Shown piece after piece: positions 55,044 to 62,535 of a DNA stretch of 64,000 nucleotides. Source of the DNA: Pseudoxanthomonas suwonensis (GTDB lineage Bacteria > Pseudomonadota > Gammaproteobacteria > Xanthomonadales > Xanthomonadaceae); assembly GCF_000972865.1 (NCBI RefSeq), contig NZ_CP011144.1, forward strand, positions 1,364,001 through 1,428,000. The letters run 5' to 3'. Position numbers and translations under genes: made by a program. Within the stretch, counting starts at the first letter, position 1. Each line of letters opens with the position of its first letter. The notes beneath the pieces were generated by a model. That model saw only the letters and a program-made list of their open reading frames with translations. It had not been told where the DNA came from and did no database searches.

Positions 55044-55619
55044 ATGGCGCAGCCGGGCGAACTGTTCGTCATGGCGCGGGTGCCCGGGCCGGTGCGCGAC
55101 GCGCTGCTGCATGCGCTCTCGCTCGGCGGGCTGGAGGCGAAGCTGGGCCGGGCCCTGTACCCGCCGCGCAACTGGCACCAGACGCTGTCGGCCCTGCAGC
55201 CTGCCGAAGCGCTGGAGCCGATGCGCCGCGCCTGCGCAGGCCTGGACGCCCGCGCCTTCGACATGCCGCTCGACCGGCTGGAGAGTTCCGGCGCCGAGCC
55301 CGGCCGCATCCACTGGCAGTTCGTTCCCTCCGGCGGCAAGCCCGATGGCCTGGCGCTGCTGCTCGCCGACGTGAAGGACCGGCTTCGCGGGCAAGCCATC
55401 GCCGACACCCAGGGCCATCGCGCCCACGTGACCGTGAGCTACAACGCCCACCAGGGCATCGGCCGGCTGGACATGCCACCGGTCCACTGGCCGGTGGATG
55501 CGGTCGAACTGGTACAAGTGGCCGGCCGCGGCGCCGACTACCGCTACGACGTGGTCGAAGCCTGGCCGCTGCGTCCCTCTCCCACGCCCGCGCCGATCCA
55601 GTTCGGTCTGCTGGGCTGA
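55044..55619 (+). CDS. 2H phosphoesterase / 2'-5' RNA ligase-like protein
   Basis: 191 residues with two HxT motifs, His45-Gln-Thr in NWHQTLSAL and His128-Val-Thr in HRAHVTVSY, the pair that defines the 2H superfamily (ThpR-like). Such enzymes act on 2',3'-cyclic phosphate or 2'-5' RNA ends. It begins one base after the acnD stop (TGAGATG) and ends 26 bases before prpF, so it is co-transcribed with two methylcitrate genes, which is unusual. Confidence 0.85.
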   Translation: MAQPGELFVMARVPGPVRDALLHALSLGGLEAKLGRALYPPRNWHQTLSALQPAEALEPMRRACAGLDARAFDMPLDRLESSGAEPGRIHWQFVPSGGKPDGLALLLADVKDRLRGQAIADTQGHRAHVTVSYNAHQGIGRLDMPPVHWPVDAVELVQVAGRGADYRYDVVEAWPLRPSPTPAPIQFGLLG

Positions 55620-55645
55620 GTCCAACTCCCGACTTCGGATCGCCC

Positions 55646-56893
55646 ATGACCGCACTTCCGCAGCCCCATGCGCCTCAACTGGGAATCCCCGCCACCTACA
55701 TGCGCGGCGGCACCTCCAAGGGCGTGTTCTTCCGCCTGGAAGACCTGCCCGCCGCGGCGCAGGTGCCGGGCCGCGCGCGCGACCGCCTGTTCCAGCGAGT
55801 GATCGGCTCGCCCGATCCCTACGGCAAGCAGACCGACGGCATGGGCGGGGCGACCTCCAGCACCAGCAAGTGCGTGATCCTGTCGCCGAGCGCGCGGCCC
55901 GGCCACGACGTGGACTACCTGTACGGGCAGGTCTCGATCGACACCGACTTCGTCGACTGGTCGGGCAACTGCGGCAACCTGTCCACCGCCGCCGGCGCGT
56001 TCGCGATCCATGCCGGCTACGTCGATCCCGCGCGCATTCCCGCCGACGGCGTGTGCACGGTTCGCATCTGGCAGGCCAACATCGGCAAGACCATCCTCGC
56101 CCACGTGCCGGTCACTGGCGGTCAGGTGCAGGAGAGCGGCGATTTCGAGCTGGACGGAGTGACCTTTCCCGCCGCCGAGATCGTGCTGGAGTTCATCGAC
56201 CCGGCCGACGAGGGCGAGGACGGCGGCGCCATGTTCCCCACCGGCAACCTGGTCGACACGCTGGACGTGCCCGGCGTCGGTGCGCTGGAAGCCACGCTGA
56301 TCACCGCCGGCATCCCGACGGTGTTCGTGGACGCCGCCGCCATCGGCTACGACGGCACCGAACTGCAGCCGGCGATCAACGGCGACCCGGCCGCGCTGGC
56401 GAGGCTGGAGGCGATCCGCGTCGCCGGTGCGCTGCGCATGGACCTGATCCGCACACCGGAGGAGGCCGCCACGCGCCAGCACACGCCGAAGGTGGCGTTC
56501 GTCGCCCCGCCCAGGGCGTACGAAGCGTCCAGCGGCAAGGCCATCCCTGTGGACGCCATCGACCTCAACGTGCGCGCGCTGTCGATGGGCAAGCTGCACC
56601 ACGCGATGATGGGCACCGCCTCGGTGGCCATCGCCGCCGCCGCCGCCGTGCCCGGCACCCTGGTCAACCGCGCCGCCGGCGGTGGCGCGCGCGAGGCGGT
56701 GCGCTTCGGCCATCCCTCCGGCACGCTGCGGGTGGGTGCGGCGGTGGCGCAGGTCGACGGCCAGTGGACCGTGACCCGTGCGGTGATGAGCCGCAGCGCG
56801 CGCATCCTGATGGAAGGGCAGGTTCGGGTGCCGGCTGACACGCTCCCGATTGTAGGAGCCCAGCTTGCTGGCGACCGGGTGCCGGAACCATGA
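55646..56893 (+). CDS. prpF: 2-methylaconitate cis-trans isomerase
   Basis: 415 residues. PrpF marks: PATYMRGGTSKGVFF, DPYGKQTDGMGGATSSTSK, VDWSGNCGNLS (active Cys), MFPTGNLVD and HHAMMGTASVA. It isomerises the AcnD product to cis-2-methylaconitate and so joins AcnD in replacing PrpD. The natural end is near MSRSARILMEGQVRVPAD; the last 15 or so residues and the stop are supplied by an inserted TGTAGGAGCC repeat. Confidence 0.93.
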   Translation: MTALPQPHAPQLGIPATYMRGGTSKGVFFRLEDLPAAAQVPGRARDRLFQRVIGSPDPYGKQTDGMGGATSSTSKCVILSPSARPGHDVDYLYGQVSIDTDFVDWSGNCGNLSTAAGAFAIHAGYVDPARIPADGVCTVRIWQANIGKTILAHVPVTGGQVQESGDFELDGVTFPAAEIVLEFIDPADEGEDGGAMFPTGNLVDTLDVPGVGALEATLITAGIPTVFVDAAAIGYDGTELQPAINGDPAALARLEAIRVAGALRMDLIRTPEEAATRQHTPKVAFVAPPRAYEASSGKAIPVDAIDLNVRALSMGKLHHAMMGTASVAIAAAAAVPGTLVNRAAGGGAREAVRFGHPSGTLRVGAAVAQVDGQWTVTRAVMSRSARILMEGQVRVPADTLPIVGAQLAGDRVPEP

Positions 56894-56946
56894 GGACGTC
56901 GCCTGGGCCGAGGTCGTCGCGTCGCCGGCTGAACCCGGCTCCTACA
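56851..56946. repeat. TGTAGGAGCC...GGCTCCTACA repeat, copy 4
   Basis: Inverted ends as in copy 1, with inner GCGACCGGGTGCCGGAACCATGAGG and GTCGCCTGGGCCGAGG variants. It contributes the 3' end of prpF. Confidence 0.8.
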
Positions 56947-56970
56947 ACGGCCACGGCGCGGCCGCCTTTC

Positions 56971-57066
56971 TGCAGGAGCTGACTTCAGTCGGCGACACGG
57001 GCGCCAGGACAACGAGGGCGTCGCCTGTGCCGACGGCGTCGCGTCGCGGGCAAGCCCGGCTCCTAC
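56971..57066. repeat. GCAGGAGCT...GGCTCCTACC repeat, copy 5
   Basis: Follows copy 4 after 24 bases, in tandem. Its right end carries the TAG stop of the convergent flavoprotein gene (complement of CTA at 57063-57065). Confidence 0.75.
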
Positions 57067-57950
57067 CCACGCGGCGCGAACGGCAACTCGCCGTGCACGT
57101 GCAGCGCCGCGACCGCTGCCTGCCCGACCGCGACCGATATCTGGTTCAGGCCGCTGACGATGTCGCCGATCGCGTACAGACCAGAAACCCGCGTGCGCTG
57201 GTGCGCATCGACCGGGATCTCGCCGGCGCCGGTGAGCGCCACCCCCGCTTGCGCGGCCAGGTGCGCACTGCTGCGGCAGCCCAGGAACGGATACACGGTG
57301 TCGAACCAGTAGCAGCCGTCGTCCAGCGCGTATCCGCAGCGTTTGCCGTCGAACACCAGCTGCCCTTTCGCCGGCAGCACGCGCACGTCGATGCCGTCGA
57401 GGTCAGCGGCATCGCCGTCCCTGTCGGTCGGCAACAGCGACAGGCGCGCGGTGTAGCCGCGCAGGAAGCGCGCGTGCGAGACGATGGCGTCCCAGGGACC
57501 GTGGATGCCGATCTCGCGGTCGCTGACCTCGTAGGCGTCGCACACCGGGCACAGCCGCAGCGCGCCGCAGGCCACTGCCTCCTCGACGCAGGGGATGTCG
57601 GGCAGCCGGTCCGCCAACCCGGTGGCGAGGATGACCGCGCGCGCCTGCCAGCACCGCCCGTCCTCGCCCTCGATCCGGAAGCCGGTCGCGGACCGTGCCA
57701 GCGCGGCCACGCTGGCCTGCTCGAAACGCGCACCGAAGGACTCGGCCTGGGTGCGCAGCCGCGCCAGCAGTTCCTCGCCGGAGATGCCGTGCGGGAAACC
57801 TGGGCAGTTGTTGCTCTCCGGTATCCAGCGCGCGCGGCTGCGGCCGGCATCCAGCACCCGGCAGGCGCGGTGCAGCCGGCCCAGGTAGATCGCGGCGGTC
57901 AGCCCGGCCGGGCCACCGCCGATCACGATCACATCCACCACATCGTCCAC
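57063..57950 (-). CDS. Thioredoxin-reductase-like FAD oxidoreductase
   Basis: 295 residues from GTG at 57950 with GGAGG 5 bases upstream. FAD-binding VIVIGGGPAGLTAAIYLGRL at the N-terminus, redox pair in LCPVCDAYEVSD (Cys-x-x-Cys) and the second FAD site SGLYAIGDIVSGLNQISVAVGQA. Length and order match the TrxB/AhpF-C family. The E-V rather than the usual loop after CPVC, and an ALATGL variant of ATG, place it outside typical TrxB; the electron acceptor is unknown. Confidence 0.85.
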   Translation of the reverse strand: MDDVVDVIVIGGGPAGLTAAIYLGRLHRACRVLDAGRSRARWIPESNNCPGFPHGISGEELLARLRTQAESFGARFEQASVAALARSATGFRIEGEDGRCWQARAVILATGLADRLPDIPCVEEAVACGALRLCPVCDAYEVSDREIGIHGPWDAIVSHARFLRGYTARLSLLPTDRDGDAADLDGIDVRVLPAKGQLVFDGKRCGYALDDGCYWFDTVYPFLGCRSSAHLAAQAGVALTGAGEIPVDAHQRTRVSGLYAIGDIVSGLNQISVAVGQAAVAALHVHGELPFAPRG

Positions 57951-58024
57951 GCCCGCCTCCGTCACCGCGTCCACCGCACCATAGAAGGTGCCCGTGAAGA
58001 CCGTGCAGAGCCGCCCCCTCAAAT

Positions 58025-58043
58025 GGGGTCAGGTACATTTTCC
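58025..58043 (+). repeat. GGGGTCAGGTACATTTTCC repeat unit, isolated copy
   Basis: Followed by CTGCGTACCGCAG(A)TCGAACCGG, which recurs at 62358-62382. This is one end of the element that is clustered at 62192-62520. Confidence 0.8.
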
Positions 58044-58142
58044 TGCGTACCGCAGATCGAACCGGAGCCGTCGTTCCCGGCAAGCGATAAGCCTGCCCCT
58101 TGCGGACGACAGGCGTGAAGGCGGTGCGGGTCCGGCGCCTGG

Positions 58143-59285
58143 CTAGCCGGCTGGCGCCAGCACCTCCACCAGCGCGCGCCGGGCGACTGCGTTCTCCTCC
58201 GGCCGGCCGATGGTGATCCGCAGCCAGGTCGCATAGGGCGGGAACGCGCGGGCGACGCGCACGCCGCGCTCCAGCAGCTTCGCCGCCAGTTCGGCATGCG
58301 GCCGGCCGCCGTCGAAGAACACGAAGTTGCCCGCCGGTTCGGCATGGCGCAGGCGCAGGCGTCCGAGCAGCGCCAGCCACTGCCGGCGCTCGGCCGCCAC
58401 CGCCTGCCGCACCGCGGCCACGTGCGCGGTGTCCTCCAGGCTGGCCACCGCGGCGGCGACCGACAGCTGGTTCAACCCGTGCGCCGATCCCACGCCGCGC
58501 GCCGCCAGCTCCCGCGCCAGCGGCAAGGGCGCGATCGCATAGCCGATCTGCAACCCGGCCAGCCCGTGGATCTTGCCGAAGGTGCGGAACACCACGACGT
58601 TGGCGCCTTCGCGCAGCAGCCGCGCCGCGGTCAGGCGGGCGGCATCGTCGCGGTAGTCGAGGTAGGCCTCGTCCACGATCGCCAGGGTCCGTCGCGAGAC
58701 CTCGCGCAGGAACGCGTCGAACGCGCCGCCCTCGCTGAGCGTGCCCGAGGGATTGTGCGGATTGACCACGAACAGGGCGCGGGTGCGCGGCCCGACCGCG
58801 GCCGCCAGTCCCGGCAGGTCGTTATGCAGGCGCGCGTCCAGCGGCACTTCCACCGCGCGGCCGCCGAACGGCGCGGCCGCGTCGACCAGCGCGCCGTAGC
58901 CGGGCACCGAGTAGACGAACTCGCCGCCACCGCCGCCGATGGCCAGGTGCTGCCCCAGCGCCTCCAGCACCTCGCCGACCAGCACCTGCTCCGGCGCCAC
59001 GCCTTCGATGCGGCCGATCTGCGCGCGCAGCGCCTGCGCCTGGTCGGCGGTGACGTAGCGCGGCACCTCCGCCAGCGCGCGCTGGATGGCCTGCACCGCG
59101 CGCGGCGAGGGGCCGAAGCTGCTCTCGTTGAGGTTCAGCCGCAGCGGCGCGGCGGCGTCCGCGCCGGCGGCGGCCGCGCCCGGCCACGAGCGCGCCGCCG
59201 GTGCCCCCAGCAGCGCGGCGCCCGCCGCGCCGAGGACGCCGGCCCGCAGCCACTGCCGGCGCGAGGGGTCGAAGTCGCGCGCCAT
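58143..59285 (-). CDS. Tat-exported PLP aminotransferase, HisC-like
   Basis: 380 residues. GAGGAGG lies 5 bases before the ATG and overlaps the end of the receptor gene. The N-terminus FDPSRRQWLRAGVLGAAGAALLG is a twin-arginine signal (S-R-R-Q-W-L). The fold-type I aminotransferase follows: LRLNLNESSFGPSP, VVNPHNPSGTLS, VDEAYLDY and the PLP lysine in RTFGKIHGLAGLQIGY. HisC-type enzymes are normally cytosolic; here folded export with cofactor is expected, giving a periplasmic enzyme. Histidinol-phosphate is thus an unlikely substrate. Confidence 0.88.
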   Translation of the reverse strand: MARDFDPSRRQWLRAGVLGAAGAALLGAPAARSWPGAAAAGADAAAPLRLNLNESSFGPSPRAVQAIQRALAEVPRYVTADQAQALRAQIGRIEGVAPEQVLVGEVLEALGQHLAIGGGGGEFVYSVPGYGALVDAAAPFGGRAVEVPLDARLHNDLPGLAAAVGPRTRALFVVNPHNPSGTLSEGGAFDAFLREVSRRTLAIVDEAYLDYRDDAARLTAARLLREGANVVVFRTFGKIHGLAGLQIGYAIAPLPLARELAARGVGSAHGLNQLSVAAAVASLEDTAHVAAVRQAVAAERRQWLALLGRLRLRHAEPAGNFVFFDGGRPHAELAAKLLERGVRVARAFPPYATWLRITIGRPEENAVARRALVEVLAPAG

Positions 59286-59295
59286 GCCGGCCTCC

Positions 59296-61944
59296 TCAGA
59301 ACCGCGTTTCGATCCGCGCATAGTAGTAGGCACCGCTCCAGCCGAACGGCGACAGTTCGCTGTACGGGAACACGCCGAAGGTGTCGGCGCCGGACACCTG
59401 TGGGGTGGTGGCGATGTTGCGGGTCGGATAGGTGTTGAAGACGTTGTTGGCACCCAGGACCAGCCGCAGGTGGTCGCTGACGTCGAAATGCACGTCCACG
59501 TCCGCCACCCACTTCGGCTCCAGGATCTGGATCACGTCGAAGTTGCCGGCGGTCCCGGCCTCGGTGGGCCGGGTGACGAAGCGGGTCGACCCTTCCCCGA
59601 AGCGGGCGACGTTGGCCGCGCTCTGGTTGGTGGCGGCCACCCCGCGCACCTCGCCGTAGCGGTGCCCGGACAGGCCCGCGCCCCAGCGCCGCGCGTTCCA
59701 GGCCAGTGCCAGGATCAGGTTGTCGCGCGGCTGGCCGCGCTCGACGCGGGTGCGTTCGATCACGTCGAACAGCGGCGTGCGCACGCCGAGCGCGGTCAGC
59801 TCCGCGGGTGTCGACGCCACCCGGGTCAGTTCGGTCTCGTTGCGGTTCCAGGCGGCGGTGGCGGTCAGGGAACCGGCGTCCAGCTCCCACAGGTAGCGCG
59901 CCGAGACGTCCACGCCGGAGGTGCGGGTGTCGGCGGCGTTGCTGAAGTAGCGCACGCTGGTCACCCCGGGCGAACCGAGCGCGGCCAGATAGTCGCGGAT
60001 CGCGGTGGAACCGGCGGCGTCGACGAAGTTGCTGGACAGGAAGATGCGGTCGTCGATGTCGATCCGGTAGACGTCCACCGAGGCCACCAGGCCGCGCCAG
60101 CCCCAGGTCAGGCCGGCGGTGTAGTTGCGCGCCTCCTCCGGCTCCAGCGGACGCGCGCCGAGCGCGCGCGCCTCCACCGAGTCCACCGGCGCGGTGCGCA
60201 CCAGCACGTACTCGGGCAGGCCGGTGACGACGTTGTTGAGCGTGCGGCTGCTGGTGGAGCTGAAGTACTGCTGCGCCAGCGCCGGCGCATGGAAGCCGCT
60301 GCTGGCCGAGGCGCGCAGCGCCACCCCGCCGCCCAGCGCGTAGCGCAGCGCGAGCTTGCCGTTGGTGGTGTTGCCGAAGTCGCTGTAGTCCTCGAAGCGC
60401 AGCGCGAGCGAGGCCAGCAGCCGTTCGCCCAGTTCGCTCTCGACTTCGGCGTAGGCGGCGACGTTGTGGCGGCTGTAGTCGCCGGCGTCGCCGGGCTGGA
60501 TGCCGGCGAAGCCCTGCGAGCCGATGGTCGGCACGCTGCCGGCGGCCGGTCCGTCCAGCACCCGGTACGGTCCCCAGACGTAGGAGGCCTCCTCGCCGGG
60601 CGAGATGCCGTAGCTGTCGCGGCGGTACTCGGCGCCGAGCACCAGCTGCAGCGGCGCGCTCCAGCCGATCTCGAAGCTGTTGGCGAAATCCAGGTTGGTG
60701 GTCCACTGGCTCGATTCCAGCGCGCCGTTGTAGAACGCGGTCGGGCTGGCCGTGCCCAGGGTGGCGTTGAGCGTGTTGCGGGTGCGGTACTCCAGCTCGT
60801 TGCCGCCATGCACCGTGCTCAGGTCCCAGCGCCAGTCGCCGGCGCGTCCCTTGATGCCGGCCGCCAGCGAATGGTTGGTGCTGGTGGTGTCGACCCAGGG
60901 CAGGAAGCCGTCCGGGTAGATCGCGCGCACGTTCTCCGGCTGCCCGGAGCGGCGCAGCGAGGCGTTGGAACTGCCATCGCTGATCCCGTAGCCGCCGAAC
61001 GCATAGACCTGCAGTTCGTGCCCGCCGCCCAGCGGCTTGTCCAGGTTGCCGAACACGGTGCGCTCCACCGTGTCGGCCGAATCGGCGAAGCGCCACAGCG
61101 CGCCACGGTCGATCGTGGCCTCGCGCGGATCGGCCAGTGCGCCGCCGCCTATCGGCGCCAGGCCCGTGCCCGAACCGTAGCTGCCGGACAGGGCGACCGG
61201 CAGCCCGGTCACCGGATGGATGCCGAAGTACTGCTGGCGCGTGTCGGGCAGCGCGCGGTCGGCCGCCTCGCGGTCGCGGTAGTCGACGGTGAAATGCACA
61301 CCGCCACCTTCGGGGAAGCCGAACCCGGCGTTGAGGCTGGCCTTGCTGGTGTCGCCGCCGCCGTCGCGGGTGCGGCCGTGGCTGGCGACGCCCTCGAAGC
61401 CAGCGTCGTGGCGCAGGACGATGTTGACCACGCCGGCGATGGCGTCGGAGCCGTACTGCGCCGAGGCGCCGTCGCGCAGCACTTCGATCCGCTCGATGGC
61501 GCTGACCGGGATCGCGTTGAGGTCGGTGGACACCGCGCCCTTGCCGACCGTGCCGCCGGTGTTGACCCAGGCACTGGTGTGCCGGCGCTTGCCGTTGACC
61601 AGTACCAGGGTCTGGTCCGGCGACAGGCCACGCAGGGTGGCCGAGCGGATGTGGGTATTTCCGTCCGGCGTGGTCGGGTGCGGGAAGTTGAACGACGGCA
61701 GCAGCGACTGCAGCACCTTGCTGATGTCGGTGTGGCCACTGCGGCGGATGTCCTCGGCGCTGAGCACGTCGATCGGCACCGGCGAAGTCAGCACGGTGCG
61801 CGGCTGGGTGCGCGAGCCGGTGACGGTGACCCGGTCGAGGGTGGCGACCTCGGCCTCCTGGGCGGCGGCGAAGGCGGGAGACAGCAGGGTGGCGATCGCC
61901 GCGGACAGCAGGGTCCGCCGCGAGCCGGAGGCGCGGTAGGTCAT
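59296..61944 (-). CDS. TonB-dependent receptor, substrate unknown
   Basis: 882 residues. Signal peptide (LLSAAIATLLSPAFAAA), TonB-box-like TLDRVTVTGSR, and a plug with IDVLSAEDIRRSGHTDISKVLQSL, TLRGLSPDQTLVLVNGKRRH and IERIEVLRDGASAQYGSDAIAGVVNI. The barrel ends YYYARIETRF. It belongs to the VLVNGKRRH subgroup, common in this family, whose ligands are mostly unknown. Only 10 bases separate it from the Tat-exported aminotransferase, so uptake of an amine or amino-acid-like ligand is a fair guess. Confidence 0.9.
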   Translation of the reverse strand: MTYRASGSRRTLLSAAIATLLSPAFAAAQEAEVATLDRVTVTGSRTQPRTVLTSPVPIDVLSAEDIRRSGHTDISKVLQSLLPSFNFPHPTTPDGNTHIRSATLRGLSPDQTLVLVNGKRRHTSAWVNTGGTVGKGAVSTDLNAIPVSAIERIEVLRDGASAQYGSDAIAGVVNIVLRHDAGFEGVASHGRTRDGGGDTSKASLNAGFGFPEGGGVHFTVDYRDREAADRALPDTRQQYFGIHPVTGLPVALSGSYGSGTGLAPIGGGALADPREATIDRGALWRFADSADTVERTVFGNLDKPLGGGHELQVYAFGGYGISDGSSNASLRRSGQPENVRAIYPDGFLPWVDTTSTNHSLAAGIKGRAGDWRWDLSTVHGGNELEYRTRNTLNATLGTASPTAFYNGALESSQWTTNLDFANSFEIGWSAPLQLVLGAEYRRDSYGISPGEEASYVWGPYRVLDGPAAGSVPTIGSQGFAGIQPGDAGDYSRHNVAAYAEVESELGERLLASLALRFEDYSDFGNTTNGKLALRYALGGGVALRASASSGFHAPALAQQYFSSTSSRTLNNVVTGLPEYVLVRTAPVDSVEARALGARPLEPEEARNYTAGLTWGWRGLVASVDVYRIDIDDRIFLSSNFVDAAGSTAIRDYLAALGSPGVTSVRYFSNAADTRTSGVDVSARYLWELDAGSLTATAAWNRNETELTRVASTPAELTALGVRTPLFDVIERTRVERGQPRDNLILALAWNARRWGAGLSGHRYGEVRGVAATNQSAANVARFGEGSTRFVTRPTEAGTAGNFDVIQILEPKWVADVDVHFDVSDHLRLVLGANNVFNTYPTRNIATTPQVSGADTFGVFPYSELSPFGWSGAYYYARIETRF

Positions 61945-62191
61945 CGGGGGTGTTTCCTGGGGGAGGAAGTGGCGCGGTCCGCGGACGCGGACGCAGTTGC
62001 CCGTCAGCGGCTCATCGGTTTCGACATCGGACGGGAGGCATGGGCATGGCGAGGGAGACCGGATGAATACGCGTAATACCTGCGTAACATTTGTCTCACA
62101 TCGACCGGCCCTGCTACCGGTGCCGAATCATGAGTTTCCGGAATCTGCAAATAACCGCGCACGCGCACGCCGATCGAAAGAGGGCCCGAAA
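61945..62191. other. Upstream region of the receptor gene
   Basis: No gene is seen. It includes the presumed receptor promoter (minus strand) and AT-richer sequence around 62060-62160. No named operator was recognised. Confidence 0.5.
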
Positions 62192-62520
62192 GGGGTCAGG
62201 TACATTTTCCTGGCTAGCGCAGGTTGAGGCCGAAGTCCCTCACGCAAAGCTGCGCAGCAGCCTGATTGCGCGGACGTCCAGTTGCAAAGCAAGGCGCAGA
62301 TCTATCGGCAGAAATAAACCTGACCCCATTTAGCGCGAATGGGGTCAGGTACATTTTTCCCTGCGTACCGCAGGTCGAACCGGGATCCTCACTCCATACT
62401 GCGCAACAACTTGGCCACGCATACAGTCCCTGCAAGACGGACAACCGCGGGCGAGAAAATGAACCTGACCCCATTTAGGCAGGAGGCCTCGTACGCAAGA
62501 AAATGAACCTGACCCCTTTT
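62192..62520. repeat. Cluster of GGGGTCAGGTACATTTT / AAAATGAACCTGACCCC repeats
   Basis: Five copies of an 18-base unit in alternating orientation: 62192-62210 (+), 62311-62327 (-), 62341-62359 (+), 62455-62472 (-) and 62499-62517 (-). Each plus/minus pair encloses about 100 bases. The unit is known from REP-like elements and transposase surroundings in proteobacteria. No transposase gene is in the window. Confidence 0.8.
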
Positions 62521-62535
62521 TGGGGCCACGCGAGG

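Noticed and set aside
58143-59285. Histidine biosynthesis hisC
   Set aside because: The Tat signal, the coupling to a TonB receptor and the lack of any other his gene argue against a cytosolic biosynthetic role.
62192-62520. Possible CRISPR array
   Set aside because: The units alternate in orientation and the gaps are unequal and about 25-100 bases, so this is a REP-like cluster, not a CRISPR array. No cas gene is near.
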